A stretch of DNA of 64,000 bases. It comes from an uncultured Kiritimatiellota bacterium. GTDB lineage: Bacteria; Verrucomicrobiota; Kiritimatiellia; RFP12; UBA1067. The position numbers and the translations under genes were made by a program. Positions within the stretch are counted from its first letter, which is position 1, and the number at the start of each line of letters is the position of its first letter. Below the pieces are notes generated by a model. That model was not told the DNA's origin. It saw only the letters and a list, made by a program, of their open reading frames with translations, and searched no databases. The stretch covers positions 9,617 to 73,616 of the forward strand of contig CAKTZA010000010.1 in the NCBI GenBank assembly GCA_934635045.1, given 5' to 3'. This document shows positions 1-7,325 of this stretch, piece after piece.

Positions 1-1
1 C

Positions 2-616
2 AAGCGCGAGCTGAACGTGATCGTGAAGTCCGACACGCAGGGCTCGCTGGAGGCGATCGTGCAGGCGCTGAACGAGATCAAGTCCGAGAAGGTCGGCCTG
101 AACGTCATCGGCACGGGCACGGGCAACGTCTCGCTCACCGACGTCAAGTCCGCCGCCGCCGGCAAGGCGACTATCGTCGGCTTCGACATCGGCAACGACT
201 CGGGCGTCCAGCAGCAGGCGCGCCACGACGGCGTCCGGATCAACTCCTTCCGCATCATCTACGAACTGCTCGATCACGTCAAGAACTGCATGCTCGACCT
301 GCTGCCGCCGGAGTTCAAGGAGGTCGTCCTCGGCCACGCCGAGATCAAGGCGATCTACGACATCGGCAAGCTCGGCAAGATCGCCGGCTCGCAGATGCTC
401 GATGGCAAGCTCGTCGCCAAGGAGCGCTTCCGCATCCTCCGCAGCAAGGCGCAGGTGTGGGACGGCAAGGTGCAGACGCTGCGCCACTTCAAGGACGAGG
501 TGAAGGAAGTGACGGGCCAGCAGGAATGCGGCGTGTGCTTCGCGAACTACGAGGGCTTCCAGGTCGGCGACACGATCGAGTGCTACTCGCTGGAAGAGCT
601 GCCGAGGAGCCTGTAA
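2..616 (+). CDS. infB: Translation initiation factor IF-2, C-terminal part (5' end outside window)
   Basis: The reading frame is open from the first bases and ends with TAA at 614-616, so only the last ~205 residues are present. The segment starts in the IF-2 domain 3 signature (VKSDTQGSLEAIVQAL) and continues through the C-terminal beta-barrel, with KIAGSQMLDGKLVAKERFRI and the terminal GxxFxNYEGFQVGDTIE pattern that binds the fMet-tRNA CCA end in this family. The GTPase domain lies upstream of the window. IF-2 delivers initiator tRNA to the 30S subunit in the cytoplasm. The next gene starts 4 bases after the stop, so it is probably co-transcribed. Confidence 0.95.
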   Translation, partial: KRELNVIVKSDTQGSLEAIVQALNEIKSEKVGLNVIGTGTGNVSLTDVKSAAAGKATIVGFDIGNDSGVQQQARHDGVRINSFRIIYELLDHVKNCMLDLLPPEFKEVVLGHAEIKAIYDIGKLGKIAGSQMLDGKLVAKERFRILRSKAQVWDGKVQTLRHFKDEVKEVTGQQECGVCFANYEGFQVGDTIECYSLEELPRSL

Positions 617-619
617 GCG

Positions 620-1279
620 ATGGACGCGGTTCACGTCGATTTCGCGCGCGGGAAATGGAATCCCGCCGATTGGGTCGCCTTCAAGTCGCTGCGCTTCGAC
701 TATTGCCACGGCTTCGTGCAGAAGGACGACCACATCGAGAATCCCTGCCCAGAGGGCGTTTCGGACGAGGCGCTGTACGCGAAGCACGTGACGGAGGTCT
801 ACGCGAGCCAGGTCTTCAGCCGTCGGCTCGTCGGCTCGACGATTGAGGTCGCCTCGACGATGAGCTTTGACCACCTGATGGCGCCGCTCATCGTGCTGAC
901 GCCGGAGCTGGATGTCGACGACACGGGGCGCCACGCCTTCAAGAAGCACTACGAGGTCGTCCTCTACAACGAGGGGATCAACGTCTGGCATTACGACTAC
1001 GACGCGGTGTGCGGGCTCTCGTGGCATCTCGCGGCGTTTGCGCGCGCGCCGTTCGAGGCGAAGCGCCCGTACGAGCTGAAGGTCGCGCTGGCGAAGGGCA
1101 AGCGCGAAATGCGCATGACCGTCTCCTGCGGCGGCGTGACGTTCGGCTTCGAGGATCCGGAACTGCCCGAAAGCTTCTATGCGGGCGTGACGGGCTGCGA
1201 AGGGCGCAACCGCTTCTACGATTTCACGGCGCGGACGTCTGATGCGACGCTCGATCCGCTGGCCGACGGCGAGCACTGA
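620..1279 (+). CDS. Conserved hypothetical protein, 219 aa
   Basis: ATG at 620 lies 3 bases after the infB stop, with a GAGGAG-like ribosome site inside the infB end. I do not recognise the family. The product is soluble: no signal peptide or membrane segment is visible. It is rich in aromatic residues (FDYCHGF, WHYDYDAV, NRFYDF), with several short beta-like stretches (YELKVALAKGKREMRMTVS). The tight spacing to infB and to the following ATPase-like gene suggests one operon, but that says little about its role. Confidence 0.75.
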   Translation: MDAVHVDFARGKWNPADWVAFKSLRFDYCHGFVQKDDHIENPCPEGVSDEALYAKHVTEVYASQVFSRRLVGSTIEVASTMSFDHLMAPLIVLTPELDVDDTGRHAFKKHYEVVLYNEGINVWHYDYDAVCGLSWHLAAFARAPFEAKRPYELKVALAKGKREMRMTVSCGGVTFGFEDPELPESFYAGVTGCEGRNRFYDFTARTSDATLDPLADGEH

Positions 1280-1328
1280 GGTTCGGAAGGCTCTCGTTCG
1301 CCGTCGTGTCGCCAAGGGGGTTCTGCGC

Positions 1329-1874
1329 GTGCATGCGACCATTGCCGATGTCATCGCCGATACGGCCCAGAACTCGATTGAGGCCGGTGCGCGTCGCGTG
1401 TCGGTCGAACTTGTCGAGGACGGCGCGACGATTGCGGTCACGGTCGCCGACGACGGCAAGGGCATGGATGCCGCCACGCAGCGGCGGGCGTTCGACCCGT
1501 TCTACACCGAGGCCGGGAAACACGATCGGCGCAAGGTCGGGCTGGGACTGCCGATCCTGAAGCAGATTTGCGAGGCGTGTGACGGCGGGTGTTCGCTCGT
1601 GTCCGAGCCGGGCGTCGGCACGACGCTCACGTACCATTTCAACGCGCAGCACATCGACTTGCCGCCGATGGGGGATGTGGCGGAGATGGTGACGACGCTT
1701 TTCAACTATCCGGGGAACTTCGAGCTTGTCTTCACGCATCGAAAGGGGGGCGAGTCGTATTCGGTCGCCCGCTCGGAGCTGGCGGACGCCGTGGGCGGAC
1801 TTGAGACCGTCGAGGGCCTTTCGCTCGCCCAGACGTTCCTCCGTTCGCAAGAAGACGCCCTGCGCAGCCGGTAA
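1329..1874 (+). CDS. HATPase_c-fold ATP-binding protein (histidine-kinase/anti-sigma type)
   Basis: The product is 181 aa from a GTG at 1329, chosen because AAGGGGG lies about 8 bases upstream; an earlier ATG at 1242 would overlap the previous gene in a non-homologous stretch. The GHKL ATP-binding boxes are visible: the N box in ADTAQNSIEAGA, G1 in VADDGKGMD, and G2 in KVGLGLPILKQI. There is no HisKA phosphoacceptor helix, receiver or sensor domain. It is therefore either a stand-alone ATPase module acting on a partner or an anti-sigma-like kinase. The C-terminal ~60 residues have no motif I recognise. It is probably the last gene of the infB group; it converges on the hsp20 genes. Confidence 0.8.
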   Translation: MHATIADVIADTAQNSIEAGARRVSVELVEDGATIAVTVADDGKGMDAATQRRAFDPFYTEAGKHDRRKVGLGLPILKQICEACDGGCSLVSEPGVGTTLTYHFNAQHIDLPPMGDVAEMVTTLFNYPGNFELVFTHRKGGESYSVARSELADAVGGLETVEGLSLAQTFLRSQEDALRSR

Positions 1875-1883
1875 GTCACCGTC

Positions 1884-1909
1884 CGCGCAGGGCGTTTCGC
1901 CTGTGCGAG
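1884..1909. terminator. Hairpin between convergent genes
   Basis: An imperfect stem (CGCGCAGG / CCTGTGCG, plus an inner GGCG/CGCC around a TTT loop) sits in the 49-base gap between two convergent genes. It has no T-run, so a bidirectional terminator role is only likely by position. Confidence 0.4.
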
Positions 1910-1923
1910 CAAGGCCAAGGGCC

Positions 1924-2259
1924 TTACTGGATCTGGATCTGCGTCGGCTTGGACTCGGCGCGTTTCTTGATGACGACCGTGAGAAGTCCATTCTCAAGCT
2001 TGGCCGTCAGGGTCTTCGGATCCGCCATTTCGGGCAGTTCCGCGCTGATTGCGTAGTTCGTCCGCTCGAACTCGTGCGCGACTTCGCGGAAGCCGGCCGG
2101 GTTCTGGTACTTCGCGTGCGTCTTCAGCGTGAGGGTCTTGCCGTCCATGTGAAGTTCGGCGTCTTCCTTGCCGACGCCGGGAACTTCGACCTTCAGCTCG
2201 TATTCCTCCGGCTTCTCGACGAACGTTGCCGTCGGGACCACAAATTTCTCTTCGTTCAT
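1924..2259 (-). CDS. hsp20: Small heat-shock protein, Hsp20/alpha-crystallin family (copy A)
   Basis: The product is 111 aa and is essentially one alpha-crystallin domain. It shows ELKVEVPGVGKEDAEL at the start of the beta sandwich and the family signature AKLENGLLTVVIKK near the end, followed by a short TQIQIQ tail. Such proteins are ATP-independent holdases that keep unfolding proteins soluble. The N-terminal arm is short (~15 residues) compared with copy B. It lies 41 bases downstream of copy B on the same strand, with an AGGAGG-type ribosome site just before its ATG, so the two form one operon read from the sigma-54-type promoter at 2722-2738. Confidence 0.93.
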   Translation of the reverse strand: MNEEKFVVPTATFVEKPEEYELKVEVPGVGKEDAELHMDGKTLTLKTHAKYQNPAGFREVAHEFERTNYAISAELPEMADPKTLTAKLENGLLTVVIKKRAESKPTQIQIQ

Positions 2260-2300
2260 GTTCTTTCCTCCTTTGTTAGATTCGGTTGTTGAATCGCGGT

Positions 2301-2681
2301 TTACTGGATCGCGATCTTGTGGACGCCCGTCGCCTCGGCTTTCGGCAGCTCGATGCGCAGGACGCCGTTCGTGAACTTGGCGTTCGCCTTTTCGACGCTG
2401 ACGCGGAACGGCAGTTCCAGTCGGCGGCTCCAGGCGTGGGCCTTGCCCTCTTCTGGCTTGTCGGCGATCGTCACGGCCTGCGGTTCAAGCGTCAGGTCGA
2501 CGTCCTTCGCGGACTTGCCCGGCAGCTCGACGTCGATCAGCGCCGCGTCATCATCCAAGAACACGTTCACGGGCGGAAACCGACCGGCGGCACGAGCCCG
2601 CATGTTCCTGAATGTCCGGCTTCCCGTATCGAGAAGGTCGTCCAGAAAGCCCCACGGATCCATATTCATCAATGTGTTCAT
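2301..2681 (-). CDS. hsp20: Small heat-shock protein, Hsp20/alpha-crystallin family (copy B)
   Basis: The product is 126 aa from the ATG at 2681, which has AAGGAAAC a few bases upstream; a longer open frame exists but runs through the promoter region. The N-terminal arm (MDPWGFLDDLLDTGS) is typical of class A Hsp20. The alpha-crystallin domain follows (PPVNVFLDDDAALIDVELPG) and ends in AKFTNGVLRIELPKAEA. It is the first gene of a two-gene operon with copy A. The pair is sequence-divergent, as in heterotypic holdase pairs. Regulation is probably by sigma-54 and an enhancer-binding protein (see 2722-2738). Confidence 0.93.
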   Translation of the reverse strand: MNTLMNMDPWGFLDDLLDTGSRTFRNMRARAAGRFPPVNVFLDDDAALIDVELPGKSAKDVDLTLEPQAVTIADKPEEGKAHAWSRRLELPFRVSVEKANAKFTNGVLRIELPKAEATGVHKIAIQ

Positions 2682-2721
2682 GTTTTTGTTTCCTTTCTTC
2701 TTTTGCCAACGCCTGTCATTT

Positions 2722-2738
2722 TGCAAAGTCCGTGCCAA
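2722..2738 (-). promoter_or_regulatory. Sigma-54 (-24/-12) promoter of the hsp20 operon
   Basis: On the minus strand the site reads TTGGCACGGACTTTGCA, which fits YTGGCACG-RNNN-TTGCW at every defined position, with GG and GC separated by 10 bases. The predicted start is near 2711, giving a leader of ~30 bases before the hsp20 copy B ATG at 2681. An inverted repeat that could be the activator site lies upstream at 2779-2796. Confidence 0.8.
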
Positions 2739-2778
2739 GGCGAAGTGCGCGCGCGTCGTGTCACCGTTTGGGCCATCT

Positions 2779-2796
2779 TGTCGCAGGGGCGCGACA
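2779..2796. promoter_or_regulatory. Dyad TGTCGC-N6-GCGACA, candidate enhancer site
   Basis: A perfect 6-base inverted repeat (TGTCGC and GCGACA around 6 bases) lies roughly 70-85 bases upstream of the start predicted from the sigma-54 promoter. That distance suits an enhancer-binding protein site. It also lies ~40-60 bases upstream of the hisI -10 box, so it could act there instead. Confidence 0.45.
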
Positions 2797-2837
2797 GAAA
2801 TGTCCAGTCCCTGCCGCCGCGCGCGGCGATTTTTTGA

Positions 2838-2843
2838 TATAAT
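2838..2843 (+). promoter_or_regulatory. Extended -10 promoter of hisI
   Basis: TGA-TATAAT at 2835-2843 is an extended -10 element. No convincing -35 lies 16-18 bases upstream. The expected leader is about 28 bases. Confidence 0.7.
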
Positions 2844-2877
2844 ATGCGGAAATTTTTCAGCTGAAAAGGCGAGAAAC

Positions 2878-3324
2878 ATGGGACAACTTGAAGAATCTTC
2901 CGAACTGACGCTTGATTTCACGAAGCTTGAGAAGGTCGGCCAGCAGGTGTCGGCCACGCGCGCGGCGGGCGGGGCCGCGCACGATCCGGGCGTCATTCCC
3001 GTTGCCGTGCAGAATGCCGACACGAAGGAGGTCATCCTCGTCGCCTACACGAACGAGTTCGCGATGCGGGAGTCGTTCGCGAAGCGGAAGCTGATTCTTT
3101 GGTCGACCTCGCGCAACAAGCTCTGGTTCAAGGGCGAAACGAGCGGCGAGACGTTCGATCTTCTGGAGGCGTACGTCAACTGCGAGCAGAACTCGCTGCT
3201 CTACATCGTGCGGCCCTGTCGCGGCGGCATCTGCCACACGAAGAACAAGGCGGGCGCGCCGCGCAACTGCTACTACCGCAAGATCGACTTCGACACGCTG
3301 AAGCTCACGTTCGTCGATCTGTAA
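2878..3324 (+). CDS. hisI: HisI-family phosphoribosyl-AMP cyclohydrolase (divergent metal site)
   Basis: The product is 148 aa from the ATG at 2878, downstream of the promoter at 2838. HisI opens the purine ring of phosphoribosyl-AMP in step 3 of histidine synthesis. The family core is clear: VILVAYTNEFAMRESF, the LWFKGETSGETFDLL block (family W.KGetSGn), and three cysteines in the positions of the zinc ligands (VNCEQNS, GGICHTK, RNCYYR). The usual magnesium motif C-D-x-D-x-D is replaced by C-E-Q-N-S, so catalytic metal binding may differ. It is a stand-alone domain without the HisE pyrophosphohydrolase often fused to it. hisH-hisF lie 45 kb away, so the pathway is scattered. A related enzyme with another substrate is possible. 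Confidence 0.8.
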   Translation: MGQLEESSELTLDFTKLEKVGQQVSATRAAGGAAHDPGVIPVAVQNADTKEVILVAYTNEFAMRESFAKRKLILWSTSRNKLWFKGETSGETFDLLEAYVNCEQNSLLYIVRPCRGGICHTKNKAGAPRNCYYRKIDFDTLKLTFVDL

Positions 3325-3340
3325 CCACCCCGCCCTCATC

Positions 3341-3375
3341 CTCTCAACTTTCTCAACCCTCAACTCTCAACTACT
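3341..3375 (+). repeat. CTCAAC low-complexity leader
   Basis: The 35 bases before the oadG ATG are degenerate copies of CTCAACT (ctcaact, ctcaacc, ctcaact, ctcaact). No ribosome site is visible. It belongs to the group of short-period elements scattered through this window. Confidence 0.7.
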
Positions 3376-3597
3376 ATGGCAGTACTGCTACAAGGTCTCG
3401 TCCTGATGATTGCCGGCATGGGCATCGTCTACTTCTTTCTTTCCCTGCTCATCTTCGTGACGAAGTTCACGATGGGCGGCGTTGCGCGGTTCAACGCGCT
3501 GCTCCCCGACGAAACGCCGAAGAAGAAGCCGCTCGCGGCGGCGGCGAGCGACGACGCGAACATCGCCCTCGCGATTGCGGTCGCGCTGAGGGGGTAA
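3376..3597 (+). CDS. oadG: Sodium-pump decarboxylase gamma subunit (OadG family)
   Basis: The product is a 73 aa single-pass membrane protein: one N-terminal hydrophobic helix (residues ~4-28, GLVLMIAGMGIVYFFLSLLIF), then a short hydrophilic tail rich in A, K and D. This is the shape of OadG-type subunits, which anchor the alpha subunit to the beta subunit and often bind zinc through the tail. It is the first gene of oadG-oadA-oadB. The start is fixed by the hydrophobic helix; there is no ribosome site in the CTCAAC-repeat leader. Identification rests on context as much as on sequence. Confidence 0.85.
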   Translation: MAVLLQGLVLMIAGMGIVYFFLSLLIFVTKFTMGGVARFNALLPDETPKKKPLAAAASDDANIALAIAVALRG

Positions 3598-3609
3598 CAG
3601 ACACGGAAC

Positions 3610-3627
3610 GGGGGCGCTGGTGCCCCC
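3610..3627 (+). other. GC-rich hairpin between oadG and oadA
   Basis: A perfect 6-base stem, GGGGGC-GCTGGT-GCCCCC, is followed 16 bases later by eight T. The distance is too long for a standard terminator. It may tune the gamma-to-alpha subunit ratio or protect mRNA ends. Confidence 0.4.
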
Positions 3628-3668
3628 GCACCCCACCAAAGGATTTTTTTTGAAAGGTAAATAAAAAA

Positions 3669-5492
3669 ATGGCCAAGAAAAACGTCAAGTTCATGCTCAC
3701 GGCGTTCCGTGACGGCTTCCAGTCCGTCGTCGGCGCGCGCGTTCTCTCCAAGGACTTCCTCCCCTGCGTCGAGGAAGCGTATGCGGCGGGCGTCCGCTGG
3801 TTCGAGGCGGGCGGCGGCGCGCGCTTCCAGAGCTGCTACTTCTACTGCCAGGAAGACGCCTTCGACGTGATGGACAAGTTTCGCAAGGCGGCGCCGGAGG
3901 CGGATCTCCAGACGCTCTCGCGCGGCGTGAACGTCGTCGGCCTCGAGAGCCAGTCGAGCGACATGATCAAGCTCCACGCCCAGATGTTCAAGAAGCACGG
4001 CATGAGCTCGATCCGCAACTTCGACGCCCTGAACGACGTCAACAACCTCAAGTGGTCCGGCCAGTGCATCCACGACGCGGGCCTCAACCACGAGGTCGTC
4101 GTGACGATGATGGGCCTGCCGCCCGGGATCGACAACCAGGGCACGCACACGCCGGAGTTCTACCGTGACCGCCTGAAGATGATCATGGACGCGGGCATCC
4201 CCTTCGACCGCGTCTGCTTCAAGGACGCTTCGGGCACCTCGACGCCGACGACCGTGTACAACACGATGAAGCTCGCGCGCAAGCTCCTCGGCGACAAGGT
4301 GCACATCCAGTTCCACTCGCACGAGACGGCCGGCAACGGCGTCGCCTGCTACCTCGCGGCGCTCAAGGGCGGCGCGGACGGCCTTGACCTCTCGATGGCC
4401 CCGATGAGCGGCGGCACCTGCCAGCCCGACATCATCACGATGTGGCACTGCCTCGACGGCGACCCCGACTTCGGCTTCGACTTCGACATCAACAAGATCA
4501 AGAAGGCCGAGGACGCCTTCAAGAACGCGATGAAGAAGTACTTCCTCCCGCCGGAGGCGATGAACGTGAACCCGCAGATCGTGTGGAGCCCGATGCCGGG
4601 CGGCGCCTTGACGGCGAACACGCAGATGCTGCGCGACAACAACATGATGGACAAGTACGACGACATGATCGCGGAGATGTACGACTGCGTGCGCCTCGGC
4701 GGCTTCGGCACGTCCGTGACGCCGGTCTCGCAGTTCTACGCCCAGCAGGCGATCCAGAACGTCATGTTCGGCAAGTTCAAGAAGTTCGCGCCGGGCTATG
4801 CGAAGATGGTGCTCGGCTACTTCGGCAAGACCCCTGTCGCGCCCGACCCGGAGATCGTCAAGAAGGCGTCCGAGTTCATGGCCTCCAACGAGCTGACGAA
4901 GGCCTACTCGACCCCGACGACGAAGACGGTGCTGGAGCTCAACGACGCCGACCCGAAGAAGGGCGGCGCGGTCGCGAAGAAGGCGCTGGAGGACGCGGGC
5001 CTGCCCGTGACGGACGAGAACATCTTCATCGCGGCGTCCTGCAAGGAGAAGGGCATCCTCTTCCTCAAGGATCCGTCCAAGGCCCCGATGGGCTGCCGTT
5101 TCGCGGAAGACGCGAAGCCGGCGTCCGGCAAGGGCGGCCCCGTCACCGTCACGATCGGCGGCAAGGCCTACGGCGTCGAGATCAAGGGCGACGGCAAGGC
5201 GGTCGTGAACGGCAAGCCGGTCGACTTCAAGGCCGAGGCGGGCCTCAAGGCGGCTCCGGCCGCGGCGGCGGCCCCGGCGGGCGGCCAGGAGGTCAAGGCC
5301 CCGGTTCCGGGCACGGTTCTCCGCGTCACGGCGGCGAACGGCGCGAAGGTCGCGAAGGGCGACGAGCTCCTCGTCATGGACGTCATGAAGATGGAGACGC
5401 CGGTCACGGCGCCGTGCGACGGCACGGTCACGGTCATGGTCGCGGCGACGGACAAGGTCGCGACGGGCGACACGCTCGCGGTCATCGGGTAA
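3669..5492 (+). CDS. oadA: Oxaloacetate decarboxylase-type alpha subunit (carboxyltransferase plus biotin carrier)
   Basis: The product is 607 aa. Residues 1-~300 form the DRE-TIM-like carboxyltransferase barrel, with FRDGFQSVVGARV, the metal-ligand segment HIQFHSHETAGNG and the KDASG motif. Residues ~300-480 form the PYC/OADA conserved region. A proline/alanine linker (~535-548) leads to the biotinyl domain with MDVMKMETP, the biotinylated lysine being about residue 574. The subunit transfers CO2 from a carboxy-acid (oxaloacetate most likely; methylmalonyl-CoA or glutaconyl-CoA pumps use unrelated alpha subunits) to biotin, and OadB then releases it. GAAAGG lies before the ATG. Active at the inner face of the membrane with OadB and OadG. 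Confidence 0.93.
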   Translation: MAKKNVKFMLTAFRDGFQSVVGARVLSKDFLPCVEEAYAAGVRWFEAGGGARFQSCYFYCQEDAFDVMDKFRKAAPEADLQTLSRGVNVVGLESQSSDMIKLHAQMFKKHGMSSIRNFDALNDVNNLKWSGQCIHDAGLNHEVVVTMMGLPPGIDNQGTHTPEFYRDRLKMIMDAGIPFDRVCFKDASGTSTPTTVYNTMKLARKLLGDKVHIQFHSHETAGNGVACYLAALKGGADGLDLSMAPMSGGTCQPDIITMWHCLDGDPDFGFDFDINKIKKAEDAFKNAMKKYFLPPEAMNVNPQIVWSPMPGGALTANTQMLRDNNMMDKYDDMIAEMYDCVRLGGFGTSVTPVSQFYAQQAIQNVMFGKFKKFAPGYAKMVLGYFGKTPVAPDPEIVKKASEFMASNELTKAYSTPTTKTVLELNDADPKKGGAVAKKALEDAGLPVTDENIFIAASCKEKGILFLKDPSKAPMGCRFAEDAKPASGKGGPVTVTIGGKAYGVEIKGDGKAVVNGKPVDFKAEAGLKAAPAAAAAPAGGQEVKAPVPGTVLRVTAANGAKVAKGDELLVMDVMKMETPVTAPCDGTVTVMVAATDKVATGDTLAVIG

Positions 5493-5503
5493 GGAAATGA
5501 ATC

Positions 5504-5592
5504 AACTCCGATGAGACCGAAGGCTACGCGAACGCTTCGCCAGCCCTGAAAAGAAAGCGGAGCGTTAGCGGAGCCTCGGATGAATCGGAGTT
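5504..5592. repeat. 89-base palindromic element in the oadA-oadB gap
   Basis: Two ~36-base arms (5504-5540 and 5557-5592) are imperfect reverse complements around a 16-base loop. The ends AACTCCGAT / ATCGGAGTT match exactly, and the inner 20 bases (5521-5540 against 5557-5576) match at 17 of 20 positions. It fills almost the whole intergenic gap and resembles a REP/MITE-type element that folds as RNA. Confidence 0.75.
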
Positions 5593-5593
5593 C

Positions 5594-7111
5594 ATGAAAA
5601 GGCAAGACAGAACAATGAAGAAGTTTCTGATGACTCTGCTCGTGGCGGCGGGCTGCCTCGCCGCGTTCGCGGGCGACGAGAAGCCGGCGTGGATGGGCAC
5701 GCTCGGCAAGGTGACGGACATGTGGGCCGACACGGGTCTCTGCTCGTTCGGCAAGCAGGAGGCGCCCGCGTACATCACGGGCAACTTCGCCGAGGCCGAC
5801 CGTCCCGAGGCGAAGCCGCAGGCGGCGAACCGCAACGGCTACTACGACAAGGACATGAAGTGGCACGGCGGCTACTTCGACGACAGCGGTCGCTTCGTCG
5901 AGGGCCACGAGGTGCACGTGCTGGGCGGCATGCGCTACGGCGTCGGCCAGCTCATCATGATCCCGATCTGCCTCGTCCTCCTGTATCTCGCGATCGTGAA
6001 GGGCTTCGAGCCGCTGCTGCTGCTGCCGATCGGCTTCGGCGGCCTGCTCGCGAACTGCCCGCTGGCGGGCGTGACCGCGCCGGCGATGCTGCATGACGGC
6101 GTCATCACCTTCCTCGAGTCGGGCATCCCCGTGATGCAGGGCGGCATCGTCGAGCCGGGCGGTTTCCTCTTCTACTTCTTCAAGTTCGGCATCGACACGG
6201 GCGTCTTCCCGATCATGATCTTCATGGGCGTCGGCGCGATGACGGACTTCGGGCCGCTGATCGCGAACCCGAAGGCGGCGCTCCTCGGCGGCGCGGCGCA
6301 GTTCGGCATCTTCTTCGCGCTCTTCGGCGCGCTCGGCATCGCCGCGATCTTCGGACAGGACTTCTTCGGGTGCGACCCGCTGAAGGCGGCCGCGTCGATC
6401 GGCATCATCGGCGGCGCGGACGGCCCGACGGCCATCTGGCTCACGTCGCGCCTCGCCCCGGACCTCCTCGGCGCGATCGCGGTGGCGGCCTACTCCTACA
6501 TGGCGCTCGTCCCGATCATCCAGCCGCCGATCATGAACGCCCTGACGACGAAGGCCGAGCGTCTCATCAAGATGCCGCAGCTCCGTCCCGTCAAGAAGAT
6601 CGAGAAGATCTGCTTCCCGCTGATCGTGCTGCTCCTCTGCGCGCTTCTGCTGCCGTCCGCCGTGCCGCTCATCGGCGCGCTCATGCTCGGCAACCTCGCG
6701 AAGGAAGTCGGCCCGTCGGTCTCGCGCATTGCGGACACGATGTCGAACGCGCTCTGCAACATCGTCACGATCATGCTCGGCCTCTCGGTCGGCTCGAAGC
6801 TCGCGTGCGAGAAGTTCCTCTCCGGGACGACCCTCGCGATTCTCGCGCTCGGCCTCGTCGCGTTCTGCGTCGGTACGGCGGGCGGCGTCATCATGGCGAA
6901 GGTCATGAACGTCTTCTCGAAGGAGAAGATTAATCCGCTGATCGGCTCGGCGGGCGTCTCGGCCGTCCCGATGGCCGCGCGCGTCTCGAACAAGGTCTCG
7001 CTCGGCAACGACCCGACGAACTTCATCCTCATGCAGGCGATGGGCCCGAACGTCTCGGGCGTGATCGGCTCGGCCGTCGTCGCGGGCGTTCTCTACACGC
7101 TCTGCCGCTGA
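5594..7111 (+). CDS. oadB: Sodium ion-translocating decarboxylase beta subunit, with N-terminal extension
   Basis: The product is 505 aa. OadB is the membrane engine that decarboxylates carboxybiotin and exports Na+. The core (from about residue 115) has about nine hydrophobic helices and the family's central motif GIIGGADGPTAIW, whose Asp is the key sodium/proton residue. Before this core there is an unusual ~110-residue extension. It begins with a signal-like helix (MKKFLMTLLVAAGCLAAFAG) and continues as a soluble, probably periplasmic stretch. Usual OadB proteins are ~370-435 aa. ATG 5594 is at the end of the palindrome; ATG 5615 (signal peptide start, AAAAGG 12 bases upstream) is an equally good start. 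A strong hairpin follows the stop. Confidence 0.92.
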   Translation: MKRQDRTMKKFLMTLLVAAGCLAAFAGDEKPAWMGTLGKVTDMWADTGLCSFGKQEAPAYITGNFAEADRPEAKPQAANRNGYYDKDMKWHGGYFDDSGRFVEGHEVHVLGGMRYGVGQLIMIPICLVLLYLAIVKGFEPLLLLPIGFGGLLANCPLAGVTAPAMLHDGVITFLESGIPVMQGGIVEPGGFLFYFFKFGIDTGVFPIMIFMGVGAMTDFGPLIANPKAALLGGAAQFGIFFALFGALGIAAIFGQDFFGCDPLKAAASIGIIGGADGPTAIWLTSRLAPDLLGAIAVAAYSYMALVPIIQPPIMNALTTKAERLIKMPQLRPVKKIEKICFPLIVLLLCALLLPSAVPLIGALMLGNLAKEVGPSVSRIADTMSNALCNIVTIMLGLSVGSKLACEKFLSGTTLAILALGLVAFCVGTAGGVIMAKVMNVFSKEKINPLIGSAGVSAVPMAARVSNKVSLGNDPTNFILMQAMGPNVSGVIGSAVVAGVLYTLCR

Positions 7112-7149
7112 GGCTGAGGACGTTGATGAGCGCCTACGCGCTCGCGGAT

Positions 7150-7183
7150 CTTCGGCGTCGCACGGGCTCGTGCGACGCCGAAG
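7150..7183 (+). terminator. 15-bp perfect hairpin after oadB
   Basis: CTTCGGCGTCGCACG and CGTGCGACGCCGAAG pair perfectly around the loop GGCT, 38 bases after the oadB stop. The following T content is low (CCATTT). A terminator or 3'-end stabiliser is likely. Confidence 0.65.
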
Positions 7184-7270
7184 CCATTTGCGCGGGCCTT
7201 CCTCCTCGCCCCCGCGCTCCTCTTGCCGTTCATCTGAAGGCAGTGGTTGGGGTGGCCAGTGGACGGCGGT

Positions 7271-7296
7271 TCAACGCAAAGTCCGCAAAGGCTTTA
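7271..7296. repeat. ACGCAAAG-type short-period repeat
   Basis: The sequence holds ACGCAAAG and CCGCAAAGG in a row, the same pattern as 63963-63989 at the end of the window. It lies in the gene-free stretch 7112-7573, which otherwise holds only the terminator, promoter, C tract and hairpins listed here. Confidence 0.45.
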
Positions 7297-7325
7297 GAAA
7301 ATATCCTATCGTCGGTGTGTCGCGG

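Noticed and set aside
1242..1328. ATG 1242 as start of the ATPase-like gene
   Set aside because: It overlaps the previous gene by 38 bases with unrelated sequence; GTG 1329 has a good ribosome site and begins the domain.
2682..2877. CIRCE (HrcA) operator upstream of hsp20
   Set aside because: No TTAGCACTC-N9-GAGTGCTAA is present; the sigma-54 site explains control better.
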